DNA of 64,000 bases from Linyphia triangularis. Taxonomy: Eukaryota > Arthropoda > Arachnida > Araneae > Linyphiidae. Position 1 is the stretch's first letter, and every line of letters starts with the position of its first letter. A model generated the notes under the pieces. That model saw only the letters and a list, made by a program, of their open reading frames with translations. It was not told the DNA's origin and searched no databases. The position numbers were made by a program, and so were the translations under genes. Shown here in pieces: positions 39,201 through 51,500 of the stretch. The stretch covers positions 33,328,459 through 33,392,458 of the forward strand of contig OZ021726.1 in assembly GCA_963978545.1 (NCBI GenBank), written 5' to 3'.

Positions 39201-42200
39201 ATAGTGTTAGATCATTTCTATATCAAAACTTCTATCTAATTAACATTGGAAGCATAATAAATTCGTAGGTAAGAGCGTAAATATTGACTGGGAAATATTT
39301 AAACTGTTCCATTTGATACTTCTGGGATTAATCGATCGGGGATTGAATCGATATATAATCGTTTTCCTGTAAACTGAGATTAAACTACATGTGGAACATA
39401 AAAGTTGTACCAAATATTAAGAAAGGGTTACAAATTTGATGAAGCCTGGGAAAATTGTTCCTTTTTGAAACACTAAAAAACCCGTTAAAAATAACATCTC
39501 ACCTCTGGCATATAAGGCACATCTCCCTCTTGCTGGTTGAACTCCGGACCATACTCCAGATCCCACCCGGTGCTGTCTGCAAGAGGATCCTCGTCTGGCT
39601 GCAAAACAAAGAGCAGAGGGCAACAAAGAGCAGAAACAAAGAGCAAACAAAGAGGCCACCAAAGAAGATAGTGCCGAATTGTCCAAATTAAAAGGCAAAT
39701 ATGTCTAGCTTCAATTGTGTCAGTTTGGTCTTAATAAACTTAATCAAACGATATTCAGTCCAGTTGACGGTGAACGAAAAGACGAAGCTTCTACTTTTGG
39801 CTGTTTGCAAGATATGGTTATTTTCGAGTTCACCCGGTGAATCAGAATAGATGCATGCAAATTTGTACACAATTGTTCATGGTTTGTATCCCTATCCTTC
39901 GACGCTAACAAACTAATTCAACGTTCCACTTTTCATTCTAGAAAAAGAAACCGAATACCGCAAAGTATAGTAACGCATATTCACAGCATTAAACAGATTT
40001 CGCGAAATTTAGAATATAGGGACTTGTTTCTCAACCCGAGTTCATAAAATGAGAAGTTGTTGAACATTAAATGTAATTTTTTTCCCTTTTCTACGCCAAT
40101 AGCATCCAACCCAACAATCATTGCAAGTGTTTTATAAACTATATTAAAGAATTTATAACTGCCGCAATGTTAGTGGTTTTATTTGTTTAGAGAATAGAGT
40201 GTTTCTTCAAACATCACTATACAATTTTTTTTTTTTGCAGAATAGAAACATAGAATTATGGTGCTAATTCTATACATTTCATAAACAAACAAGCCAAAAA
40301 AAGCAATTTCGCAGGAGAGAAAAATTGAAAACTACTTCCTATTTGACAATATATAATTTTATAAATAATACGACTATATAATTTGCATTATAACTCTCGC
40401 TGAAAGCTTTACTTTTTTAGTAATATAGGTGCTGGCATATAAGGTCAATAGGAATTGCAACGCCCTTGTAAATGAAAAAAATAAATTATAATGTGTAATA
40501 AATTATAACGTAGGTGGTAAAATTCAGGAAAAAATCGACATAATTTGAATTTTAAATTATTTCTTTGGACAGAACATTAATGTAAAACAATTTTGCAGCA
40601 GGAAATCCAATTACATTTCTTAAAGATAAATGCTCAAACAAAAAGTTTAGCCGCCTTACTCCCAGTTCTTCTGGTATGCGAAATGCACCCCTCTATAAAT
40701 AATCGGACGGCTGCCATGTTTAGTGAGTTACTTTGTTATGGTTCGATAGAAAACGAAAAATTTTTAAGACATATTCTACAATGGAACTAAATTTCACAAA
40801 TTTGGCAAATTTCAAAATAGAGTTTTAGTCTATAGAAAAGAAATATAATCAATCGTTATGTTTGTTTGATATGAAGCAGAGAGACCGATTGAGCATTATT
40901 GTTTCCCCACGTTTTCTATCGCACAAGGTATCGTAGAACTCGACTGATTTCTTACTACAATTTCTGGATGGCGCATGCTTGGTTATTGACTTAAGACCGA
41001 AGAAGACTTAACAATTACCATTGAGATCTATATTAACAACTTACCCCCAAACTAGTTGGAATATGTGTGTTTGTAACCAACCATACGTAGTACAGATGGA
41101 GGGAAGTATTCAATTGGCATCATCTGCTTGAGGAGCAGAAATTGCTAACAAGCTATCGTGTGTGTGGCGATTATTATTAAGAACAAATTATTATATTTCA
41201 TGCGCATATCTGTAATAATATGAACTGTAATAACAATGCTGAAACAGTGTTTGAGTTACAAATGATTAATCAGGAATCGTTAATAGTAAAAAATTGAGCT
41301 TACCACGCGCTTTCTTTTAATTTCTACTCTCTGCCGGTGCAATCCTTTAGGTTCGTTTATTTGGCTTCTCAAATAGTACATGTTATCATATTCAATCTGA
41401 AAATAACAAAGTATGCATCATAAAATGATTTACTATGCTATGCGTAAAAAGAATGATAACAATTCAATCTTGTGAGATGAAGTATTACTTTTTGGAAAAG
41501 CCTAGGTTTTATTTGTGGTTAACTTTTTTATTCACTCTAGCATGGCTAGTGGTTTAGGTTAAGCATATATGCTTAACCTAAACCACTTATATGTAAGTTA
41601 TATTACCAAAATATAGCTCAAACTTTTACATTGAATGAGTAATATCCTACACCTAGCCTTAACTTTTGATTGTCTATACATTTGAACTTACTTTGTGTAG
41701 GTCAACTAAATGACACAGTTTAATAACCTTGTTATGATAATTTAGCTTTTATGTAAATCTTAGGAGGTCTGTATATTAAAGCGCATCACTTGAACAAGCC
41801 TAGAAATAAAATTTTACTTGGTCAGTCTCCTAAAGGGATTGTAGAGAAGATGTCTCTCGACAAAACGAATTGGAACGTGAAGATCTAGAAGAACTTTTAA
41901 TTCTTATGACGTTAGAATGAGGGGGAAATATGGATTAGAGAAATTTATTTTTTAGTTGGGCAAAAACTTGTAGCAGTGCCCCCTCTCCGACAAAAAAAAA
42001 TGCTTTTGTCCACCAAGGGTGTAAATAATTGGTGTTAATCAGATAGGGGTGCAATTGTGACATGTTGTCGAGTTAAAAAGAATAAACAATACGACTCACA
42101 TCCCAATCTAATGGTCTACCCATAGAATAGCGATGGAATCCACCGGGTTTGTTCATCTTGCTGCGCATGTAGTTCTTATTGTTGTAATCCACCTGAAAAT

Positions 42201-43475
42201 AAAAGTTGAAGAAGAATTTTCATTTCAATTGAAATTAAATAACGAACGATTTCTACGATAGATTACAACTTTGATCACAAATTCTTATCATATTCACTAT
42301 AGACTTAAAATTCGGATTGGTTGCTTGTTAGTTGTTTCTATTGTGACTGAGTTGTTGTTGAGTCTCAATATTACAAATACAAAGTTTTATAAATGTATGT
42401 TTATATCTACAAAACAGCGTGAGTTTCATAATATACACTCCTTATATAATTCCTATCAATGATAATCACTCAAATGACTAGAAAAGAGAACGTGCTATAA
42501 TATTTTTAAGTTAAAATTAAAACTCACCTCCCACTTGGCGACCGCATAATAATTGCTACTGCTTTCACCCGACTTTCTTGTCCTCGTAGATCTGTGTTCG
42601 TGTTGTTCTGGTCTTGTAGACCAAGACCTGCTTTGTCTATCCGGAAGATCTCTCCCAGACCAGTCATGCTTTTGTTGCATACGTTCCGAACTCCCTGAAT
42701 AGATTAGGATTTGAGTCAAATCTACACAAACTATTAAAATACCAAAGACCAAACCAAAAGGATTACCTTAATCCCAGGGTTGTTGTGCCAAAAAAAAAAA
42801 AAAAAAAAATTGAAGAGGTACGCAAGCTTCACGATCGTGGGAGTAACCCCAACTGTAGATGGGATTTTTTATTATAAAATGCAAATTCACCATATTTTAC
42901 ATAATTTACCATACAAAAGGAAGCTAAATACTCTTAATTTACGTATTAATTTTTTAACTAACTTATATCCCAATACATGTATAAAGATTTCTGAATAATT
43001 GTTAATTAGTTAAAAAAGTGGCGGTACGCTATACCAGCTATAAAAAAAGTACTGATACGCTGTATCTGTCCCACTATACCCCTGATTAGTATACGTCGAA
43101 ACGGTCAGTCTATGCGGATGCCTAGTGCAGCGGCGCAGCTGAGGCGCTCCACGTGAAGGTACCGATGGTGGTCTCAACCAACCTTCAAGGAGGGCAGGTA
43201 CTTCAAACTTTTTGTCGCTAGCAAAAAGTTCGCCCATGGTCGACGGAATATTACGTAAAAATCATTTTTATAAGATGGCAAGTTGAAATGTATGTCCGGT
43301 CCAATATCAAATAGTTTTAGGGCTATGGAGCATCGCACAACTTTCAGTTAAATACTGGTCACTGCTTTTAGTTTTGACATTTTTGACGGTTAGCTGTAAT
43401 TTACCATTTCTGTTTTCATATTTCAAAAAAAAGTAGCCGGTTCGACTATATTTTTGGAGATAATTATTTCCTTGG

Positions 43476-43524
<49 letters not shown>

Positions 43525-46500
43525 CCGAAATGGAAATGAGCTATTTGTTTTTTAATAATGTAATAATAGGGTATTTGACAAATTTTCAAAATATGTTTTA
43601 AATAAAGCATATGCCCAAAATAAAAGATACGTATTTTTTCTTTTTCCAAAATAATGCCGCAAAGCGCCAAAAATCGTATTTTAAAATGCAAGCAGAAGCC
43701 CCGCCCCTAAAACGCTGCTCAAAAATCCATCTGATTGTGTGACGTCAACATTGCATAAACAACATCGCGAATGAGTTTCAAGCGAGATTGTGTAGCCGTA
43801 ATGGGTTATTTTCCTTTTGATTTTGTTTGAGGAAATTTCTTGCCGATACTGTGTTGTACCCCACTGTACAAGTACTTCAATTAACAGCTGAACACTAATT
43901 TGGGCAAAACTTCCAATTTTTGACATATAGAGGATTTTGCGCCTAGAATTGTCTGCATAAAACCGCTCCAAGTTATGGCGGATTTTTACTGTAGCATTTT
44001 TTTTTTTATGGTAATCTTGTGTTCCTATCCACTTCAATGCATTAATACTTGTTTTGTTTTTTACCCTGTAAATGTTTAAATAAGATCAGACATAAATTAT
44101 AACGAGTGTTCTGATTCTCCCCTTTCTGCTAGGTGATGTGGTACACCATGAATAAATTCAAAATAAATTGAAGTAATGTTTTTTTCAACATTTTTGGGTT
44201 TGATCATCATATGAGAAGGTATGATCCGTTTCAAAGTCAAAAATTAGTTCGTTAACAAGATTATTACACCGGATTTTTACTTTGAAAGTTGAAAAGGTTT
44301 CCGATTCAGTGTTCAGCCGATTATTTTAAACGCTATAATTTTGCTTATGTTTTTATAATTATTATAACTGTGATAGTTATAATAATTATAAAATTATAAT
44401 TCTTCTACAAATTATAATAACGGCGATTTATTTATATACACAGATGTTTTAACATTTCTAAACACAGTAGAAAAAAAAAAAAACTGCGCTGGATTTGAAA
44501 AAGAACCCACCATCAATGCGTCTATTTTGGATAAATTTAAACTGTCTGCCTTTACGAAACTGTCATACATTTTTCCAATAAAGTTTCTTTAAATAAATAT
44601 TTCATAAAATTCACCTTTAATAGTCATAATTAATCATAAAGTAGGAAGAAAGACGAACCAAGCTTAAAAATAAACGTATAAAGTTGTTTGTTCACAAACT
44701 TCCACTCCACAATATTGACGTCACATTCTGGGAGGAGCTTAAACGATCGTTTCTGGTCACATAACGAAGCGCTCAGAAAACCATTTTTTAGAATTCGATT
44801 TATAAAAATTTGAGCAATTATTTCGAGTAAAAAATGCTTGCATTATTATTACCTCGTTAAATACTATTCATAGGCCGCATTTGGTAATTATTTATTGATG
44901 GTGTCAAATACCCTATTATAAAATTTCGAGTCAATGAAACTGGGGAAGAACAATCATTGATAATGCTCAAGTGAAGAGAACTCGGTTATATACATTCGTT
45001 ATCAGCTTTTTTTGCATTTATTGAATTTGTTCAGGAATTTCGGAGTTGGGAATGTTTAGAACACCTTAATTACAACATTACAGCGAGTTAAATCATAATC
45101 GTTAGAGCCGTTTTTTGGCAATGGACGATTCCCGCATTTTTTAAAAACGAGTGAAATTGGTACATATTTATGAAGAATTTCTTTCTGATTCCAAATATTA
45201 AAACAAAAGTTCTTTAAAAAAATTAGTTACTTAAATATTAAGAAAAGAAAATGTCCCAAACCCGAACCAAAACCAGTCCGATCAAAACAGTCAACAAAAT
45301 TCGTGACGTAAAGATATTCCTACGTTTCTGCGGTTATCGTGAGGTTTCTGCCAAATAGTTATCGTTAAAAAAGTTGGCGTTGGTAGACCATTACCACAGT
45401 CCGTACAGGTTGGGGTGATTTGCGAGAAACTTGCAAATCTGGTTTCCGCTGCTACATTTCAAGCCAAGATGTTTGAGATCTCTTTACGTCACGTTCAACG
45501 CCAACGAAATGAGTCGTTTTCTCGCCAACCTCTAACAAGGTAATTTTTATAGCAAATTACAACAACAAAAAAAGCGCATTGAGTAGAAATTCTTATGTTT
45601 ATGGCCTTTTCGAAACATTTAGAATTGAATAAAAAATAATAAAAAAATGCGGGAATTGTTCATTACTGAGAAACATAGTTTTTCAATGGCAGCTACCTTA
45701 TGCGCCTGTGCAATTTTGATACATACCTTAATGACAGGTCTTATGGTCACCACTAATTCGTATACGAAAGTTGAGCATCGTAGGTCAATCCATTTTGGAT
45801 TTATGTTGACCACAGACAGATATTTTTTCTAGAGCACTCTTTTCAATTCAGAACGTTTCAAAATGTGTGAAAAATGTTTTTAAAAAAAAAAGCAATCCAT
45901 TTTTTTTTTTTTTTTATCTAATCCATAACTGAAAGTAATAACTCGATGTAAAATTTTAAATGTTGAATAACCTTGACAAAAAGTGCACCTTTTTATTAAC
46001 ATAAGACTTCATTTACATAAGACTTCAATATATCGTACTTCCTATGCAATATTGTAGGTATAGTTAACTTTCAATTAATGGTTTATTTAGCAGTTTAATT
46101 TTTTGATAACAGCAATTCTAGATACATTACACAAAATAACAATTTGATAAGTATACCATGGAAATATAAAAATTGATTAACATTCTCCATCCCCCTCAGT
46201 CTAATCGCAGGTTAAAAACCCTTTTATGACGTGTCTAAACTTGATTCGTTTAGAGTTAGCTTCAAAAAACCTTAATGGAGAAAGGAACTTATGTTCGTCC
46301 ATCAGTTCGCATTCCTGAAATGGACATTCATAGCTAAAACTACAAATGCTACAGACATGTGCGATATGTCAAATGAAAGGTCTGTTGAGACGGGTGCATA
46401 TACAAAATTCAGTCCGGAGAACTAGAAATGGCAACAGGAAGTCAATATACAGTTGCTTAAGTCTAAAGCTTAATCGCTGGAAGAGTGCTTCAATAGAAAC

Positions 46501-48496
46501 ACAATGGATAGTTCCTTTGTGGGCTGCAAACATATACTTGGATATTCGGTGATGAATAGTTTGCTCGTCAGACTCGCCAACTTGGCAACATTTTAGTAAG
46601 AACTCCAGATTGGCAGGGATATTTTTATCATGTCTCGTCAACTTTACCAGTGGAATGTTTCAGTCATTAAATCTGATCAAATTGCACACGAGTGGTGTCT
46701 AAACTTGATCTTTAGTAATAAAAACGTGTGTAGAAGTGGAACTTTAATATCAGTGATTGTCACAAAACAACTTCGTCAAGTATTCTAATTTAAAACAAAC
46801 TTAAAAGGAAATTGTTTGCATTGCACTTACGACTGAAAGGGTCAGTCTTTGTCGAAGTGTGGTGTTCCACGTCATCTTCTGCCCTGGTATAATCCTGGTG
46901 AAGTGACGATCTTCTGTAGATAACCTGCATTCGACAAAAAAAAAATCTCATTTTAATTTCATTATGAATTAGTTGATTTGCTTTTGATGGCATGGGAACC
47001 AACTTTGACTGTAGAAAGTAAACCATTCGTTTATTTGAGAATAAATGTACGCTTAAGAGGAAGACCTAGTATAAGGACCAAGCGGTATAGTGGATCTAGC
47101 TTCTAGACCACGAGGTTGCGGGTTCGAGTCCCGTGTAAACTATTTTGTATAAAACCTTGAAATTTGGTGAGAAGGTAGGAAAATAATCACTTAATGAAAT
47201 GACATAAATTAAAAACTAGAAAATAGCGTCTAATATATTTTATTTTATATTTCAAATCATTACATCAATGCATATACCGTGGCTCCACCTGGTTTTGTCT
47301 TTTGCTATTTAAATTTTCATTTATAATAGAAAGACATTCAATAAAAAAAGTATATCATTTCATTAAGTAATCTTTTTCGTACCTAGTCACTAAATTTCAA
47401 TGTTTTGTAGAAAATAGTTTCTAAATGTACTGGGCTAAATGATTGTAACATAGCGAGTATATGGTTGGTTGTATTCAGATTATCTGGCGCCGTCAGCAAC
47501 ACGAGGGAGCAGAACAGCAATCATTGCGGGAGACGGGTCACGACCGCGAGACCATTGGATCTCGAGAGAGATACATTACCGCTGTGCAAAAGAGTACTCT
47601 TTTGCATAGAAGTTTTATCTGTTATTTGAGGTCACCACACAACCTCCTCCCAGCGGCGAAGAAGCGATGCTGTTGATCAACGTCTGATTGGTTGGTTGGT
47701 TGGTTGTTTTCAGATTATCTGGCGCCGTCAGCAACACGAGGGCTATAATGCGCCGAAACATTCGTCATTAGACAAGCCAACATACATTTACAAACATCCA
47801 TGACAAACACGGGACTCGAACCCGCAACCTCGTGGTCTAGAAGCTAGCACGTTAACCACTATACCGTTTGGTCGGCGCGAGTATATGGAATGATCCTTAC
47901 TAGGATTTCCTCTTAAGGAGATAGGAAACATTTCAGAACCAACATACAAGTACAATGGCAGCAAGTACAGGCAGGTTACTACTAAATTATTAGTTTAAAA
48001 TTAAAATTTACTAATTGCCAGTCAACTTCAATAATTTATTTTACTAATTTTCTTAAATATAGATTGAATAGCAAATGAAGATGGAATTTCTACGGTAAGT
48101 AAAAAAAAATTCCGATAAATAGCAAACATGTTATTCAATGCACAGTTAAGGAAGAAACCCCGCTTGAATCAATTAAAGTACTTGACTACCTTGGAAAGCC
48201 AAAAAATACAACATTTTCAATAATTTTTTTTCAGGTCCTGTAAAAGATATTACAATGATTTTTGTAAACTTTTATTTGAAGCTTATAGAATACAAAAATA
48301 CTTGACTTTTTCCAAATTTCATTTTTTAACAACTATCTAGGATGCGCCAAAGTCGAAGCCTCAAAAAAATGGTGTCCCACGGCGGACAGTTAATCTCAGG
48401 ATTGGTGAATCTGAAGAAGGGGGGCAAAAAAAAAAAAGGGGGGGGGAACGCAATCTTCAAAAGAAAGGTTCCTTACGTGACAATTTACCACAAATT

Positions 48497-48530
<34 letters not shown>

Positions 48531-51500
48531 GGTTGTTTGAAAAACACCCCTGTTTTTCACTATTGGAAAAATGTGGTAAATTGGCATACAAAACATTTCA
48601 ACGAAGAAAACAAGACCAAAATCATTGAAATCGGCCGAGTAGTTTCGGAGATTAAGTGTCCGCCATTTGATAAAAAGTAGTTTCGTGACTTTGAGCAGAG
48701 TTAGCAAGTATGGAGTGCTGGAAGCGCATGCATAATAATTTCGCTATGTTTGAATTCGAATTTTAAAATTTATAATGTGATCAAGTACCTTAAATTTGAC
48801 GATGGTCGAGCGAGTACAGCCAGAGAGTGAAAGTTCCAAAAAGGCTGCAACGTTGCCATGAAAAAAACCGCTAGTGTGGAATCTCCTCCTGAACTGATTG
48901 GCTCGTGGGTGAAGATGTGAGAGGGGGAGAGCATTTCGTAGAATTTTCTCCACCAAATGGAAATAGTTTTCGTGATAAAAGTTTTACATGTCTTTTTTGT
49001 TACTTCTTAAGTTAATACTGCCCATCTGATGGCTGAGGGGTTAGTGCTCTGGCCTCACATACCAAAGGTGTCGGGTCCGAATCCCGGATTAGGCATGGAT
49101 GTTCGTTGTGGTTCGGAATCCCTGTTAAGCTGTAGGTCCCGGCCTGATTAGCCGTCATTGTGCAAAAAAATAGGTCGTTGAGCGTATAGACCAACTAATC
49201 AACCTTAAGTTAATACCATAGGTTAATACTAAAGCTTACAACCATTTTGAAACATGGAGCTCCGTTATAAGTAAGTTAAAATAAATAATTTTTTCTATTT
49301 TTTTTTCCCTCGTATAATTTTGTAAATATTGAAAGGAAACATTGAACTTGAATAATTAAGATAATAGAATTTTCATTCATGAATGAATGTGGGAAGGGAG
49401 AGGGGAGGGGGGAGAGAGTGTCTGTTCCGGCTGTACTAACATTTTTGATCACGGACGCCACAATGTAAGTATTTGTTGGCAAAAACCTTTTAAATTAAGT
49501 TTTAAAAAAAAGGTATTCATTTAAGTTTGAAAAATGTGTAATCATTCACTTTGTGAGTCGTTTCTTCGTATAGATCTTCATCTGCATCTTCATTCGTAGT
49601 CTAAAATGAGATAAATGAAGTAAATAAAACTTTCGCCAGTAAAATAAGTGAACCTATTATACAATGTGAACAGATTTCAATACTTTATTATACATAGACG
49701 CATTGACTATTTTCCTTTCAATATTCGTTATTGGAATATTATAAAAATAAGCATAAACCATTTATTATGGCTACATTTTTAAATAATAGGTATTTTTAGA
49801 TATTTAACAAATATTAATAACAGCTAAGAACTCTTTAAATAATAGGTATTTTTAGACATTTAAAAGATATTAATAACAGCTAAGAACTCTTTAAATAATA
49901 GGTATTTTTAGATATTTAACAGATATTAATAACAGCTAAGAACTCTTTAAATAATAGGTATTTTTAGATATTTAACATATATTAATAACAGCTAAGAACT
50001 CTTTAAATAATAGGTATTTTTAGACATTTAACAGATATTAATAACAGCTAAGAACTCTTTAAATAATAGGTATTTTTAGATATTTATCAGATATTAATAA
50101 CAGCTAAGAACTCTTTAAAGTTCTTTGCTACTTCGCTACAACGCCACTTAATAGTGACTTCCACTCCACGTCAACAAAAGGGATGAAGTCTCAAATATTT
50201 ACAAAAATTTTTTTTCGTAAACTAACACAAAGCACGATAGGCACGGAACTAATGGGGGGAGGGGTAATGGGGACGATCGTATCTTTTAATGGCCTCAGAT
50301 GTTGCAAAAGACTTTTCTTATACAGAGTCACTCAAAAAGCGAACGCGCGCCACCGCTTCAGACGCTCAAACATTTCACTCTAACCAATATATGCAATCAT
50401 ATAGAGCTTGTTATACTGGGCCACAGTTGTGACCAGGGAGTCCTTACTGTGACGCGCGTTCGCCACTGGAGTGGTTCTGTAAAATGAGGTCTTATTATAC
50501 AGAGCCACTCCAGTGGCAAACACCCGCCACACTACAGACATTCAGGCTAGCCAAAGCTGTGGCTCCATATGATTGCATAAGTCTGAGCATTAGGGCGTAT
50601 CGAAAAAATCGAAATTTTTCAAATCTTTTAGCGGTAGTGCGGAAAATTTGCGGACACTCATCACTAATACGTGTGTGAAATTTTAAAACTCTGGGTTATT
50701 ATCTTCTGTCGCCTCAATAGTTTGAAAGTTCCGAAATTTGGGCTAAAAGTGATTAAAATTCAAAAATTAATAAAAATTCCAGATTTCGCTGTAAGTTTAA
50801 GGATGATGCTTACTAGTTAATATTTTTGAGAACAACAACTATAATTTTTTTTTATAATTATAGGTTAATATCTTCTGCTACCTCAGCAACACCAAATTTT
50901 GGAAAATAAAAGGCTAAATTTCAAAAAAATAAAAAATACACGTCAAACTTACCTCATTTTAAAGGGATCAGAAATTGTATTGCCTTTCAAATATACAATT
51001 GACGATAACATTACTACTTGTAATCCTTTTTTGTCTCGAATTTCGACATGTGTTTTCTGGATTCCCCCCTAGAGTAGCTCTTATGAATTTATCCCTGTTT
51101 TCAGGCCCAATCGTTTCCTCGGAGGCTGCCGTGACAAGTTTCACAATTCGCTCGACTGCTTGTGTATGTGAAGGAAATTGTACGGAGTGCCAGCAGGCCT
51201 TCGGCATACGATACGTCCTCTGTCATTTTCAAAAGATCTTGAGAACTTATCTCTCAGAGAACTGGTGGCGATGTCACAAAATAATTTTTCCAGTCAATGA
51301 GATCAATGTAGTCTTCAGCTTCAAAAATGATATCAGGAGTAACGAATCTGACGACACCTCGGCAAATTTCTCTTGCCTTTATTATTCTTCCAGCTGCAAT
51401 GATTCTGATATGACATCTTTCATCAGTTAACATGGCCAAAAGCATGTTTTCTGGAGCATCAAAATAAGCGTTTCGAGAAATAACTGGATCGATTACGTCA

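Noticed and set aside
39417..39698. 93-codon - strand frame with Cys/Arg-rich text
   Set aside because: It reads the exon at 39503-39598 in the wrong frame and continues through a simple repeat in the intron.
41045..41123. Candidate exon between cctcaag and gtaagtt
   Set aside because: Phase-0 frame meets TAG before the donor; other phases have earlier stops.
48342..48707. Overlapping open frames of over 100 codons on both strands
   Set aside because: Driven by A-runs and G-runs; no motif and no splice support.
48786..48841. Candidate exon with gttgcag acceptor
   Set aside because: 56 bp, breaks phase, and its hydrophobic content is unlike the other exons.
49020..49100. Second tRNA-like gene
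   Set aside because: Same reason; it is the head of SINE family 2, also found split at 12171-15066.
50975..51430. 151-codon + strand open frame
   Set aside because: It is the shadow of the decayed transposase region, which reads with recognisable motifs on the - strand.
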